Below, in pieces: positions 52,549 to 62,694 of a stretch of 64,000 nucleotides of DNA. The DNA is taken from assembly GCA_902530745.1 (NCBI GenBank), contig CACABO010000001.1, positions 62,001 through 126,000 of the forward strand, in the 5' to 3' direction. Numbering within the stretch: position 1 is the stretch's first letter; each line of letters begins with the position of its first letter. Both the position numbers and the translations under genes were made by a program. Below the pieces are notes generated by a model, which was given only the letters and a program-made list of their open reading frames with translations, was not told the origin of the DNA and made no database searches. Origin of the DNA: an uncultured Alphaproteobacteria bacterium (GTDB lineage Bacteria > Pseudomonadota > Alphaproteobacteria > HIMB59).

Positions 52549-54006
52549 ATGGCAGCTACAGAACAAACAATTAAACAAGTAAACACACTAGGTAGTAGTG
52601 ATTACAAATATGGTTTTTCTACTGAAGTAGACGAGATCCGACCTCCAAAAGGTTTAAATGAAGAAATAATAAAATTCATATCTGCCCAAAAAGATGAACC
52701 AGAGTGGATGCTTGAATGGAGATTAAATGCATTTAAAGTCTTCAACAAATTACCAAAGCCTCAATGGGCAAAATTGAATATTCCAGAAATTGATTATCAA
52801 GATTGTTATTATTACTCAATACCTAAAAGTTTAAAAGATAAACCAAAGTCACTAGATGAGATAGACCCAGAAATACTAAAAACTTATGAAAAACTTGGTA
52901 TTCCATTAAAAGAACAAAAAATGTTATCTGGTATAGCTGTTGATGCTGTTTTCGACTCCGTATCAGTTGCAACGACATATAAAAAACAACTGAGTGACTT
53001 AGGTATAGTATTTTGTTCAATTTCTGAGGCAGTAAAAACTTACCCAGAATTAGTAAAAAAATATCTAGGAAGTGTAATTCCAGTATCAGATCATTCTTTC
53101 GCAGCATTAAACTCAGCCGTTTTCACTGATGGATCGTTTATTTACATTCCTGAGGGAGTAAGGTGCCCAGTTGAATTATCAACATATTTTAGAATTAATG
53201 CAATGAATACAGGTCAATTCGAAAGAACGCTTATCATTGCTGATAAAGACAGTTATGTGAGTTACCTAGAAGGCTGTACTGCACCAATGAGAGATGAAAA
53301 CCAACTTCATGCTGCTAATGTAGAGTTAGTTGCCCTAGATAATGCTGAAATTAAGTATTCAACAGTTCAAAACTGGTACCCAGGAGATAAAGAAGGTAAG
53401 GGAGGCATCTACAACTTTGTAACCAAAAGAGGTGCCTGCAGAGGGAAAAATTCTAAAATATCTTGGACTCAAGTCGAGACAGGATCTGCAATTACATGGA
53501 AATATCCAAGCTGCATTTTACAAGGAGATAACTCAAAAGGAGAATTTTATTCAGTAGCCATAACTAACAATATGCAACAAGCTGACACTGGCACAAAAAT
53601 GATACACATTGGTAAAAACACGTCTTCTAAAATCATATCGAAAGGCATCTCAGCTGGAAAAGCTAATAATACATATAGAGGCCTTGTAAATATTTTGTCG
53701 AAAGCCAAAAATGCGAGAAATTTTACTCAATGTGACTCTCTATTAATAGGTAATCAATGTGGAGCTCATACAGTTCCATATATAGAGTCAAGTAATTCCG
53801 ACTCAATGGTTGAGCACGAGGCCACAACCTCAAAAATTAACGAAGATCAATTATTTTACTGTCAGCAAAGAGGATTAAACAGTGAGGATGCAGTGGGGTT
53901 AATTGTGAATGGTTTTTGTAAAGAGGTACTTCAACATTTACCAATGGAGTTTGCTGTTGAAGCTCAAAAATTAGTCGCAATTAGCTTAGAGGGAAGCGTT
54001 GGATAA
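52549..54006 (+). CDS. sufB: Fe-S cluster assembly protein SufB
   Basis: 485 aa scaffold subunit of the SufBCD complex. Conserved [80 protein letters not shown] (with the Cys used in cluster building), and [10 protein letters not shown] near the C-terminus. Heads a six-gene operon with overlapping or touching ends. No IscR/SufR-like regulator gene adjoins it here. Confidence 0.96.
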   Translation: MAATEQTIKQVNTLGSSDYKYGFSTEVDEIRPPKGLNEEIIKFISAQKDEPEWMLEWRLNAFKVFNKLPKPQWAKLNIPEIDYQDCYYYSIPKSLKDKPKSLDEIDPEILKTYEKLGIPLKEQKMLSGIAVDAVFDSVSVATTYKKQLSDLGIVFCSISEAVKTYPELVKKYLGSVIPVSDHSFAALNSAVFTDGSFIYIPEGVRCPVELSTYFRINAMNTGQFERTLIIADKDSYVSYLEGCTAPMRDENQLHAANVELVALDNAEIKYSTVQNWYPGDKEGKGGIYNFVTKRGACRGKNSKISWTQVETGSAITWKYPSCILQGDNSKGEFYSVAITNNMQQADTGTKMIHIGKNTSSKIISKGISAGKANNTYRGLVNILSKAKNARNFTQCDSLLIGNQCGAHTVPYIESSNSDSMVEHEATTSKINEDQLFYCQQRGLNSEDAVGLIVNGFCKEVLQHLPMEFAVEAQKLVAISLEGSVG

Positions 54007-54752
54007 TGTTAGAAATTAAAAACCTTCATGTCTCTATTGAAGAAAAAAAAATAATTAAAGGTTTGGATTTATCTATTAATAAAGGTGAGGTGCACGCACT
54101 TATGGGTCCTAACGGTTCTGGTAAAAGCACACTCTCTTACGTACTATCCGGTAAAGATAAATATGAAATAAATGATGGAACAATAGATTACAATGGTAAA
54201 AATTTATTGGAATTAGATGTTGATGAAAGAGCAAACGAGGGATTATTTCTTGCATTTCAATATCCAATGGAGATACCTGGTGTGCAAACTTCATTTTTTT
54301 TGAAAACAGCAATCAATTCTAAAAGAAAATATTTAGGTCAAAGTGAAATGGACGCATTGGAATTTGCTAAATTAATGAAATCAAAAGCAGAAGAATTGAA
54401 TATAAGTACTGAAATGCTTAAAAGAGATCTAAATGTTAACTACTCTGGTGGTGAAAAAAAGAAACAAGAAATTTTACAGATGTCTATGTTAAGTCCCAAA
54501 ATGGCTATTTTAGATGAAACAGACTCCGGTTTAGATATTGATGCCTTAAGAATTGTCTCTGAGGGAGTAAATAAATTAAGAAATAGTGATAATTCTTTCT
54601 TAGTTATCACTCATTATCAAAGACTTTTAAATTATATAAAGCCTGATTTTGTTCATATTATTGCAGATGGTAAAATCGTAAAATCTGGTGATTACTCTTT
54701 AGCTTTAGAGCTAGAAGAAAAAGGTTACGAAGAGATATCTCAAACTGCTTAA
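54006..54752 (+). CDS. sufC: Fe-S cluster assembly ATPase SufC
   Basis: 248 aa ABC-type ATPase. Walker A GPNGSGKST, Q-loop LAFQYPMEIPGV, signature NYSGGEKKKQEI, Walker B MAILDETDSGLDIDALR and VITHYQRLL. These match SufC rather than transport ATPases. Overlaps sufB and sufD by one base each. Drives conformational change in SufBCD. Confidence 0.96.
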   Translation: MLEIKNLHVSIEEKKIIKGLDLSINKGEVHALMGPNGSGKSTLSYVLSGKDKYEINDGTIDYNGKNLLELDVDERANEGLFLAFQYPMEIPGVQTSFFLKTAINSKRKYLGQSEMDALEFAKLMKSKAEELNISTEMLKRDLNVNYSGGEKKKQEILQMSMLSPKMAILDETDSGLDIDALRIVSEGVNKLRNSDNSFLVITHYQRLLNYIKPDFVHIIADGKIVKSGDYSLALELEEKGYEEISQTA

Positions 54753-55852
54753 TGGAACTTGTATTAAATTTAGACAAGATACAATCTGAAAGTGTATCTC
54801 AATATGCTAAAGACATCTTAGATAATCAAAACCCATATAAAAATTTTAAAATTGAAAATTATAAATACGCTCAACTTCATAAAGATGTCAAATCTGAAAT
54901 CTTACTTAGAGATATAAATTTTTCTGAACTATTAGATAATACTAAAAATATTACCTCTTCTATTTCAAATCCATTTGACTTAACAGCTAAATTAAATCTC
55001 TGGAATTACAATAATGAAGATAGCTTTTTTAGAGTTTCCTCTTTAGTAAAGAGGGAAACTAAATCTGTAAATTTAGATAAATTTGATGAAAGAAATTTAT
55101 TTTTAGATATTTCTCAAATAAATGAGAACATACATATATCTAAATCCTCTACAAACGAAGTCAATCTTATTATTTTTAATAGCAAATCAAATGATGAGTA
55201 CCCTAAATCAATTTTCTTAGATTTATTTAATAATTCTAAGTTAAATTTAGTTCACTTTAATGTTTCAAATTATAAATCTTTTTTATACTTTGAGACTAAT
55301 TTACAAGACAACTCATATTTAAATTTTGTTTCTTTTCAATCAGATAATATCCATACAAGAAACGAGTTTTATGCTTCATTAAATCAAGAGTGTAACTTTG
55401 ATTTATATGGTCTTAATATCAACAATTATGGTGTAAATGACAATTATTCTTTTATACAACATTTAAAGCCTTCTTCATCAAGTAGAGAAGTTTTTAAATC
55501 TATTGTTGAAAAGGGCGCTATTACAAACTTTCAAGGAAAGATATATGTTGACTCTATTGCTCAGAAAACTGATGGATATCAAATGAGTAGATCATTGCTT
55601 TTAGATGACATATCGAAAGCCAACAATAAACCAGAACTTGAAATTTATGCGGATGATGTAAAATGTAGTCACGGGTCTACTGTTTCCAAATTAGATGACG
55701 AGCAAATTTATTATTTTAAGTCCAGAGGTATTGATAGCGAAATAGCTAAAAAAATATTAAAAAAAGCATTTATTGTTGAGATTATTGAGTCAATTAAAGA
55801 CGATATGTTAAAGAATTATTCAAATGAGTTAATTGAAAGTTTATTATCATGA
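54752..55852 (+). CDS. sufD: Fe-S cluster assembly protein SufD
   Basis: 366 aa, beta-helix partner of SufB. The N-terminal half is poorly conserved, as in most SufD proteins, while the C-terminal core shows NFQGKIYVDSIAQKTDGYQM, LEIYADDVKCSHGSTVSKLD and YYFKSRGID, including the conserved His of CSHG. One-base overlap with sufC, 4-base overlap with sufS. Confidence 0.93.
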   Translation: MELVLNLDKIQSESVSQYAKDILDNQNPYKNFKIENYKYAQLHKDVKSEILLRDINFSELLDNTKNITSSISNPFDLTAKLNLWNYNNEDSFFRVSSLVKRETKSVNLDKFDERNLFLDISQINENIHISKSSTNEVNLIIFNSKSNDEYPKSIFLDLFNNSKLNLVHFNVSNYKSFLYFETNLQDNSYLNFVSFQSDNIHTRNEFYASLNQECNFDLYGLNINNYGVNDNYSFIQHLKPSSSSREVFKSIVEKGAITNFQGKIYVDSIAQKTDGYQMSRSLLLDDISKANNKPELEIYADDVKCSHGSTVSKLDDEQIYYFKSRGIDSEIAKKILKKAFIVEIIESIKDDMLKNYSNELIESLLS

Positions 55853-57057
55853 ATAATATTAAATTAGATTTTCCAATTTTAGATAAAAAGATCAGAGACA
55901 AAGCTATTACTTATCTTGACTCTGCAGCAAGCACTCAGAAACCCAAACAAGTAATTAACTCTATTTCTGAATTTTTAGAAAACTCTTATGAAAATGTTCA
56001 TAGAGGAATGAATTCACTTAGTATAGATGCTACAGATTTATATGAAAAATCTAGAGATGTAGCAAAAAGTTTTATTAATTCTAATTCTACAAATGAGATA
56101 ATTTTTACAAGAGGGGCTACTGACTCTATAAATATTATTGCTAATTCATTAGCTGAAAACCTTAAAGAGGGCGATAAGATTGTTGTAACTGAATTAGAAC
56201 ATCACTCAAATTATTTGCCTTGGATGAACTTATGTAAAAAATTAGGTTTAGAATTAAAAATAATTCCTATTTCTAAAGATGGCATTTTATCTGAAGACGA
56301 TATCATTAATAATTGTGATGACTCCACAAAGGTTCTCTCTTTAACACATATGTCAAATGTAACTGGCCAAATACTTGATATTAAAAAGATTAAAAAATCA
56401 ATTAATAAAGATACTTATGTTGCCGTTGATGGTTGTCAATCAATAGCACACTTAAAAATTGACGTAAAAGATTTGGATTGTGATTTTTACTCTTTTTCAT
56501 CTCATAAACTTTATGGTCCATCTGGTATTGGAATTATGTATGGTAAAGAAGATATTTTAAATAAATTAAATCCTCCAACACTTGGAGGAGGGATGATCAA
56601 TGAAGTTTCATCTAATGATTTTTCCTATGCTATGTTACCCAATAAATTTGAACCGGGTACGCCTTCAATTGAGGCAGCAATTGGCTTTAAAACTGCTATG
56701 GAATATTTGAATAATAATAATTACCAAGACTATTTTCTGAATGAAAAAAAACTCAGATCTACATTAATTAAAGCTTTACGTGAATTCAAAGAAGTAGATA
56801 TATATGGCTCTAATGAAGATGGAAATGCTACATCGATTGTTTCTTTTAATATTAAAAACCAAAATTTTAATGATATTGCCACTTTTCTTGACCAGTATGG
56901 AATTATGATTAGAGGAGGTCACCATTGTTGCCAACCATTTATGAAAAAGTTAGGTATCCCTGGTTCTTGCAGAGTCTCTTTTGGTATTTATAACGATCTT
57001 AATGATATTGATCATTTTATAGACTCTTTGAAAAAAACTCTAAAACTTCTTCAATAA
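55849..57057 (+). CDS. sufS: Cysteine desulfurase SufS
   Basis: 402 aa PLP enzyme supplying sulfur. Motifs: YLDSAASTQKPKQVI at the start, TELEHHSNYLPW, VDGCQSIAHLK, SFSSHKLYGPSGIG with the PLP-binding Lys, and RGGHHCCQPFM carrying the catalytic Cys (CC here where many SufS have CA). No sufE or sufU is visible in the operon. Overlaps sufD by 4 bases. Confidence 0.95.
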   Translation: MNNIKLDFPILDKKIRDKAITYLDSAASTQKPKQVINSISEFLENSYENVHRGMNSLSIDATDLYEKSRDVAKSFINSNSTNEIIFTRGATDSINIIANSLAENLKEGDKIVVTELEHHSNYLPWMNLCKKLGLELKIIPISKDGILSEDDIINNCDDSTKVLSLTHMSNVTGQILDIKKIKKSINKDTYVAVDGCQSIAHLKIDVKDLDCDFYSFSSHKLYGPSGIGIMYGKEDILNKLNPPTLGGGMINEVSSNDFSYAMLPNKFEPGTPSIEAAIGFKTAMEYLNNNNYQDYFLNEKKLRSTLIKALREFKEVDIYGSNEDGNATSIVSFNIKNQNFNDIATFLDQYGIMIRGGHHCCQPFMKKLGIPGSCRVSFGIYNDLNDIDHFIDSLKKTLKLLQ

Positions 57058-57060
57058 GCT

Positions 57061-57450
57061 ATGGATAATAAAACACTCTCTGACTTTATGCCAAAAGTAA
57101 ATTCTGAAGGTGAAATTACTTACGGAGAAAAATCGTCATCACAGTCAGTGACATTAACAAATGATCATATAATCAAAGTTCTCACAGATATAAAAGATCC
57201 TGAAATGGATATGAATATTTATGATCTTGGTTTAATTTACGACATATCAATAGATAATTTTAACAATATTAAAATTATCATGACACTGACAACAGTTAAC
57301 TGTCCAGTTGCTGATAGTTTTCCATTAGAGGTCGCTAAAAAAGTTCATGAACTAAATGATGTAGGACAAGTCAGTATAAAACTAACCTTTCAACCACCAT
57401 GGAATAAAGATATGATGAGTGAAAATGCAAAGTTAGCTTTAGGTTTTTAG
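57061..57450 (+). CDS. sufT: SufT-type MIP18 (DUF59) protein
   Basis: 129 aa. After a variable 30-residue head, the DUF59 domain reads IKVLTDIKDPEMDMNIYDLG, IIMTLTTVNCPVADSFPLEV and LTFQPPWNKDMMSENAK, the full family pattern. Members in suf operons aid Fe-S maturation, exact step unsettled. Sits 3 bases after sufS and one base before the A-type carrier gene. Confidence 0.9.
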   Translation: MDNKTLSDFMPKVNSEGEITYGEKSSSQSVTLTNDHIIKVLTDIKDPEMDMNIYDLGLIYDISIDNFNNIKIIMTLTTVNCPVADSFPLEVAKKVHELNDVGQVSIKLTFQPPWNKDMMSENAKLALGF

Positions 57451-57451
57451 T

Positions 57452-57787
57452 ATGACCAGTCCATTATTTTCATTATCCAAAACTGCTGAAGAACAAATTT
57501 CTAAATTATTAGTTAATAATAGTAATGCTATTGGTTTAAAGATTGGCTTAAGCACTAAAGGTTGTGCGGGATTGAGTTATACAATGGAGTATGTGAGTAA
57601 TGATAATATACAAGGTTGTGAGCTAGTCAATGATTACAAGTTTCCTCTTTATATTGAGGACAAAGCAGTTATGTATGTAATAGGCACAGAAATGGACTTT
57701 ATTAAAGAAGAATTTGGAGAAAGGTTTATTTTTAAAAATCCTAATCAGACTAGTGAATGCGGTTGTGGTGAGAGTTTTCACGTTTAG
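57452..57787 (+). CDS. sufA: A-type Fe-S carrier SufA/IscA
   Basis: 111 aa with the three conserved cysteines: one in STKGCAGLSYTMEYV and two in the terminal ECGCGESFHV. ATG one base after the sufT stop. Last gene of the suf operon; it delivers clusters to apoproteins. The window encodes several Fe-S proteins, such as ETF-QO and GlxD. Confidence 0.92.
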   Translation: MTSPLFSLSKTAEEQISKLLVNNSNAIGLKIGLSTKGCAGLSYTMEYVSNDNIQGCELVNDYKFPLYIEDKAVMYVIGTEMDFIKEEFGERFIFKNPNQTSECGCGESFHV

Positions 57788-57802
57788 ATTTTAGTTATAT
57801 CG

Positions 57803-58657
57803 ATGGCAATCTTATTGGGTATTCTCTCAGCTTTTAGTTTTGGTGTTGGAGATTTTTTAGCAAGATTTTCATCTAAGGAAGTTGGATTTAAAAATTCACT
57901 TTTTTGGATGCTGGTTGTTGGCTCAATATTTTATTTAATTTTATTTTATTTTTTTGGAAGTGGTCTTTCTCCAAATGCGATTGGTCTAAGTAATAGTTTC
58001 CTATCAGGAATTCTAATAATGTTTGGACTTCTTTGTTTGTACAGAGGTCTCCAAATGGGACCAGTGTCAATTGTAGCCTCGATAACAGCAACCAATCCCT
58101 TTTTTGTTTTTGTTATTAGATTTTTTTTAGGAAGTGAACCCACACTTACTCAATGGATTGCCACACTTGTTGTAATATCCGGCGCAATATTTGTATCCAT
58201 AAGCGCTGATAGTTTTAAAGAAAGCCTAGGTTTGTCAAAAAAACAGATAAAAGAGTCTCTGATTGTGTCATTTATGGCCAGTGGCATGCTTGCTTTGGGT
58301 CTTATTTTTTCTCAAGAGGCCTCTAATTCTTTAGATCCAATTGAGGCTGTTATTTATGTAAGATTTTTTAGCTTATTGGGTATTGCTTCTTTATTATTTT
58401 TTATGAATTCTAAAATAACTCTAACAAAGAAAGCAGTTCCTATTTTATTTTTTCAAGGAATATTAGAAACCACAGGTTATTTTTGTTTGGTCTCAGCATA
58501 TGCTTTTGACAAAGTGAGTATTGCTGTAGTCATTTCTTCAGGTTTTGGTCTTGTAACAGTTTTATTGGCTAGACTAGTTTTAAAAGAAAAAATATCTAAA
58601 ATTCAAACTTTAGGCATCTCTTTAACTTTCATTGGTGTTGTTGGTCTTACTATCTAA
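57803..58657 (+). CDS. EamA-family (DMT) transporter
   Basis: 284 aa with about ten membrane helices in two EamA repeats (about 1-135 and 150-284). Typical pieces are ILIMFGLLCLYRGLQMGPVSIVASITATNPFF and the second-repeat DKVSIAVVISSGFGLVTVLLARLVLKEKIS. Drug/metabolite transporter family; substrate cannot be told. Starts 15 bases after sufA and is convergent, by an 8-base overlap, with another EamA gene. Confidence 0.85.
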   Translation: MAILLGILSAFSFGVGDFLARFSSKEVGFKNSLFWMLVVGSIFYLILFYFFGSGLSPNAIGLSNSFLSGILIMFGLLCLYRGLQMGPVSIVASITATNPFFVFVIRFFLGSEPTLTQWIATLVVISGAIFVSISADSFKESLGLSKKQIKESLIVSFMASGMLALGLIFSQEASNSLDPIEAVIYVRFFSLLGIASLLFFMNSKITLTKKAVPILFFQGILETTGYFCLVSAYAFDKVSIAVVISSGFGLVTVLLARLVLKEKISKIQTLGISLTFIGVVGLTI

Positions 58658-59546
58658 TTAAATTTTGAAGCCTCTTTTTATCAAAACGATATGAATTCAT
58701 CGCTATAGCTAAGCAAATAATTATTCCTCCTATAATTGTATTAATATCTGGTGTTTCATTGATACCCAGAATAGGTAGCCACGCCCAAAAAATTCCTCCA
58801 ACTACTTCTAATAAAGATAGCATTGTTAGTTCTCCTGAAAGTAATTGTTTTGAACCAATGCTAAACAGAATAAGCCCAGTTGCAACAATTAAACCGTGAG
58901 TCATGCTCAACAAAACATTTCTTAAAGGTAAATAGATTTCTTGATCATTAAAAACCATTAAAAATGCGGAAATAGCTGCACAAAAAATTCCTGCATAAAT
59001 TAAAATATAAAATTTTTTAAAGTTACTTTTGCTTCTCAAAGCAACGGTGAATGCTGAAAAGCCAAGACTTGATATAAAGCCCATAATTAATCCATACAAC
59101 GATCCACTAAAGGCACTTGCATATATCATTATTAAAGTACCAATAAACGCAATAATCATAGTTATAAAATTTTGTTTTGAGATTTTCTCATTAATAAACA
59201 CTAGGGCAATTAATGATGCTAAAAAAGGCATTAACGCCAACATAAATAGAGTAACTGCGGCAGTTGTATTGCTTATTGAATAAATAAAACCAACCATGGC
59301 TGTTGTTAAACTAAGACCACCAATCACAGAAACTTTATCTATTTTGATTACATTCATAAAAAAGCCTTTTTGCTCAATAAGAATAAGATATGTGGCGATG
59401 ATAATTGCAACTGTAAGCCCTCTAATAACAAGGTAGGGGAGTTGATAGATCTGAGGGTCTATCATATTTTTGACCACCAGTGGTCCAAAACTCCATATTA
59501 ATCCACTTAAAACTACTATAATTACTGCCTTGATGTGGTCGCTCAT
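58650..59546 (-). CDS. EamA-family (DMT) transporter
   Basis: 298 aa, ten predicted helices in two EamA halves. VGFIYSISNTTAAVTLFMLALMPF and the following FINEKISKQNFITMIIAFIGTLIM are standard for the first half; LLSGELTMLSLLEVVGGIFWAWLPILGINE marks the second. Not a recent duplicate of the convergent neighbour, since the two sequences differ widely. Substrate unknown. Confidence 0.85.
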   Translation of the reverse strand: MSDHIKAVIIVVLSGLIWSFGPLVVKNMIDPQIYQLPYLVIRGLTVAIIIATYLILIEQKGFFMNVIKIDKVSVIGGLSLTTAMVGFIYSISNTTAAVTLFMLALMPFLASLIALVFINEKISKQNFITMIIAFIGTLIMIYASAFSGSLYGLIMGFISSLGFSAFTVALRSKSNFKKFYILIYAGIFCAAISAFLMVFNDQEIYLPLRNVLLSMTHGLIVATGLILFSIGSKQLLSGELTMLSLLEVVGGIFWAWLPILGINETPDINTIIGGIIICLAIAMNSYRFDKKRLQNLIR

Positions 59547-59587
59547 TTTAAGAAATTAACTTATTTTATAAATTAACTTTTTAATAG

Positions 59588-61372
59588 TTAATTACTGATA
59601 AAGAAATCTGAGAGAGTTTTAATATCATCAAAAGAAGTATTCTTACCCTCATTACTTCTTAGAGTAAATGAGTCTGACTCAATCTCTTTCTCACCCATTA
59701 CTAGAGAATAGGGTATCTTTTTAGAAACAGAATTTCTTATTTTATAACCCAATTTGTTATCAGATCCATCAACAATTACTCTCACACCCAGTTTTTGAAG
59801 TTCCCCTTTAATTCGGTTACTATGATCAACAAATTTTTCGGACACAGGGAGAATTGCAAGTTGTATGGGCGTAACAAATAAAGGAAGCCAGCCATTAGTG
59901 TTTTCAAGAATAATTGCTATAAACCTTTCTAGAGATCCGACAACTGCTCGGTGTATCATTATTGGAACTTGATTTTTGTCATCTTTGTCTTTGTATTTTG
60001 CGCCCAATCTATCAGGGAGATTGAAGTCAATTTGTATCGTTCCACATTGCCATTCTCGACCCAGTGAGTCCTCTAATGTAAATTCTATTTTTGGGCCATA
60101 GAATGCCCCTTCACCCTCTAAAATATTAAATTCTTTATTGTTGTCTTTTAAAACTTTTTTTAACTGATTTTCTGCATTGTCCCAGTTTTCTTGAGTACCA
60201 ATACTTTTTTCTGGGCGAGTAGAAATATTATATTTTATTTTTTCAAATCCGAACTTTTTATACACTCTCTCAATTAATAGGGTTGTCTCATTACAAACAT
60301 CATATATTTGTTCAGCAGAACAAAATATGTGGGCATCATCTTGAGTAAAACCTCTGACCCTGAATAATCCATTTAGAGCTCCTGAGGGTTCGTATCTATG
60401 ACACTTACCAAACTCCGAGTATCTAAGTGGTAAATCTTTGTAAGTTATTAGTTGAGAGTTAAATAAAACAATATGACATGGACAATTCATAGGTTTTAGT
60501 GCAAATGTCTTGTTGTCAGTTTCTGATGTAAACATATTTTCTTTAAAATTGTCCCAATGACCAGACTTTATCCAAAGCTCATTTGATACTAGCTCAGGTG
60601 TTTTTACTTCAAAATAATTAAGTTTTTGTTGCTCAGAGCGAATATATTTTTCAATATTTTGATACAATGTTAAGCCTTTATCTTTCCAAAATACATTCCC
60701 TGCTGATAAATCAGTTAGAAGGAACAAACCCATATCAGTGCCTAATCTTCTATGATTTCTTTCTTTAGCCTCTTCTAAATTTTTTAAATAAACTCGAAGT
60801 TCTTTTTCAGAATACCAAGCAGTTGCATAAATTCTTTGAAGCATTTTGTTAGTGCTAATACCTCTCCAATAAGCCCCTGATACATTTGTTATTTTAAAGC
60901 TGGCATTATAATCTTTTGTGCTTTTATGATGAGGACCTTTACAAAGGTCAGTAAAATTTTTTTGCTCGTAAAGTGTTATTTCATCGGAATTATCTAAATT
61001 ATTAATAAGTTCCAATTTATATTTATTATCTTTAAATATTTCTGATGCTTCTTTTTTAGTTACAGCCCTCTTTAAAAAGTCTCTTCCCTCTGAGAGAATT
61101 TCTTTCATTTTTTTTTCTATATTAGCTAAGTCATCATCTGATAGAGTGCTTTCCATATCAAAGTCATAATAAAAACCGTTCTTTATAAAAGGACCAATAG
61201 TTGGTTTAGCATTTGGAAAAAGAGTAATTACAGCTTCAGCCAAAATATGTGCCATATCGTGGCGCATTATATTTAATGCATCATCAGATTTAGGTTTAAT
61301 GGGAGTGCTATTTTCAACTTCAGTATCCCAATAATTATTATTCGAGTCTTTAAATGCTATTATATCGCTCAT
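59588..61372 (-). CDS. thrS: Threonyl-tRNA synthetase lacking the TGS domain
   Basis: 594 aa class II synthetase, about 45-50 residues shorter than most bacterial ThrS (around 640). The missing part is the N-terminal TGS domain: after about 30 residues the protein is already at the editing-domain start (DALNIMRHDMAHILAEAV). Editing and catalytic parts look complete, with KPTIGPFIKNGFYYDF, GPHHKSTKD, MNCPCHIVLF (Zn Cys), motif 2 FGKCHRYEPSGALNGLFRVR, motif 3 HRAVVGSLERFIAIILEN and the anticodon-binding C-terminus. Its ATG overlaps the hisI stop, so there is no room for a longer reading frame. Confidence 0.93.
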   Translation of the reverse strand: MSDIIAFKDSNNNYWDTEVENSTPIKPKSDDALNIMRHDMAHILAEAVITLFPNAKPTIGPFIKNGFYYDFDMESTLSDDDLANIEKKMKEILSEGRDFLKRAVTKKEASEIFKDNKYKLELINNLDNSDEITLYEQKNFTDLCKGPHHKSTKDYNASFKITNVSGAYWRGISTNKMLQRIYATAWYSEKELRVYLKNLEEAKERNHRRLGTDMGLFLLTDLSAGNVFWKDKGLTLYQNIEKYIRSEQQKLNYFEVKTPELVSNELWIKSGHWDNFKENMFTSETDNKTFALKPMNCPCHIVLFNSQLITYKDLPLRYSEFGKCHRYEPSGALNGLFRVRGFTQDDAHIFCSAEQIYDVCNETTLLIERVYKKFGFEKIKYNISTRPEKSIGTQENWDNAENQLKKVLKDNNKEFNILEGEGAFYGPKIEFTLEDSLGREWQCGTIQIDFNLPDRLGAKYKDKDDKNQVPIMIHRAVVGSLERFIAIILENTNGWLPLFVTPIQLAILPVSEKFVDHSNRIKGELQKLGVRVIVDGSDNKLGYKIRNSVSKKIPYSLVMGEKEIESDSFTLRSNEGKNTSFDDIKTLSDFFISN

Positions 61373-61701
61373 AATTCTAATTTTTTATAAAAACAACTTT
61401 TTTTACCCGTATGACAAGCGCCAATTCCTTCAAGCTCAACCTCATAAATTAAAGCGTCACTGTCACAATCAGTATAAATATTAATAATATTTAGTTTATT
61501 GCCAGAAGTTTCACCTTTTAACCATAATTTTTTTTTACTTCTACTCCAAAAGTGAGCTTTTTTTGTTTTTACTGTCATTTCAATAGAATTTTTATTTGAA
61601 TAGGCCATCATAAGAATTTCATTAGTTGACTTCTCTTGAGCAATTGTAGGTATTAGCCCATCAGAATTAAAAACTAGTTGATTTATGTTGAAATTTTCCA
61701 A
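61369..61701 (-). CDS. hisI: Phosphoribosyl-AMP cyclohydrolase HisI
   Basis: 110 aa, the single-domain form, histidine biosynthesis step 3. Conserved MAYSNKNSIEMTVKTKKAHF, FWSRSKKKLWLKGETSGN, the metal site DCDSDALIYEVE and the Cys-rich end GACHTGKKSCFY. Overlaps thrS by 4 bases (ATGA) and starts 66 bases from the divergent dus gene. No other his genes are nearby. Confidence 0.93.
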   Translation of the reverse strand: MENFNINQLVFNSDGLIPTIAQEKSTNEILMMAYSNKNSIEMTVKTKKAHFWSRSKKKLWLKGETSGNKLNIINIYTDCDSDALIYEVELEGIGACHTGKKSCFYKKLEL

Positions 61702-61767
61702 TGTCTTGATTTTTAATGATTTTTACTTTTATTAAAGTATTTTTCAATTATTAAAAGAATTTTTTCG

Positions 61768-62694
61768 ATGAATTATTATTTAGCACCAATGATGGGTTAC
61801 ACAGACTGCTATTTTAGAAGTTTAGTGGAAAACATTTATGGAAATAGTGTAACTACCTTTTCTGAAATGATAGTGGATAAAGCAATCATCCACAATGAGA
61901 CTAAAACAATAACCAAGCATTTTTTAAAAAATAATAAAAGCGCCATTCAAATTGCAGGCTCAGATCCTGAAGAAATTAAAAGAGCAATAAATATTTTAAA
62001 TAAAGTAGATATTATTAAACATGTAAATTTTAATTTAGGGTGCCCAAGTTCTAGAGTCCAAGAAAATATGCTTGGTTTAGCTTTAACCCAAAAGTATGAC
62101 TTAGTAAAAAAATGTTTATATGAATTGATCAAATATAATAAAGATGTATCGGTAAAATGTAGACTTGGTTTAGGTATGAATGAGGATAAGAGTTATATTT
62201 TTGATTATCTTAAATTGTTTAATAAAATAGGAATTAAAAAAGTATTTATACATTGTAGAAATGGTGTTTTGAACTTAGATACCAAAAAAAATAGAACAAT
62301 TCCAAAAATTAATTACAATTTATTTTTAGAGTGTTGTGATCAATTTCCTGAAATGGAACTTATTCCTAATGGTGAGGTTAATGATTTAGAAACCTTTAAA
62401 TTTTTTCAGTCAAAAAATATTACTCAATTTATGATTGGTAGGCAATTTGCGAAAGACGCCTTTTTTTTAGAAAAATTAGATCTTGAGAATGTCAAAAAGA
62501 AGACAGCTTCAATAATTAATACAATAAATGAATTAGAGCATTACAAATATTTAAATATTAATTTATTAAAAAAAAGTATATTCACTGCGCTTAGTAACAT
62601 ATCAAATTCCAAAAAAGTAAAAAAAGAAATCTCAATTATTAATAACTATAGTGGCTTACTAAATTATTTTGAGAGGAATGCCATTTGGAGTTAG
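61768..62694 (+). CDS. tRNA-dihydrouridine synthase (DusA-like)
   Basis: 308 aa FMN enzyme reducing uridines in tRNA. APMMGYTDCYFRSLV opens the barrel, NFNLGCPSSRVQENMLG holds the catalytic Cys of the GCPS motif, VSVKCRLGLGMNED and the DusA-type KKNRTIPKINYNLF then LIPNGEVNDLE follow. The position that usually reads GAC after the GCPS loop is GLA, which does not affect the catalytic Cys. Closest in layout to DusA. Its stop lies inside the start region of glnE. Confidence 0.85.
   Translation: MNYYLAPMMGYTDCYFRSLVENIYGNSVTTFSEMIVDKAIIHNETKTITKHFLKNNKSAIQIAGSDPEEIKRAINILNKVDIIKHVNFNLGCPSSRVQENMLGLALTQKYDLVKKCLYELIKYNKDVSVKCRLGLGMNEDKSYIFDYLKLFNKIGIKKVFIHCRNGVLNLDTKKNRTIPKINYNLFLECCDQFPEMELIPNGEVNDLETFKFFQSKNITQFMIGRQFAKDAFFLEKLDLENVKKKTASIINTINELEHYKYLNINLLKKSIFTALSNISNSKKVKKEISIINNYSGLLNYFERNAIWS

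Noticed and set aside
55029-55055. Hairpin-like sequence (GTTTCCTCTTTA...AAAGAGGGAAAC) resembling a terminator
   Set aside because: It lies well inside sufD with an uninterrupted reading frame and no T-run, so chance pairing in coding sequence is more likely.
61768-62694. Inactive tRNA-dihydrouridine synthase, because GLA replaces GAC after the GCPS loop
   Set aside because: The catalytic Cys in this family is the one in GCP, which is intact.
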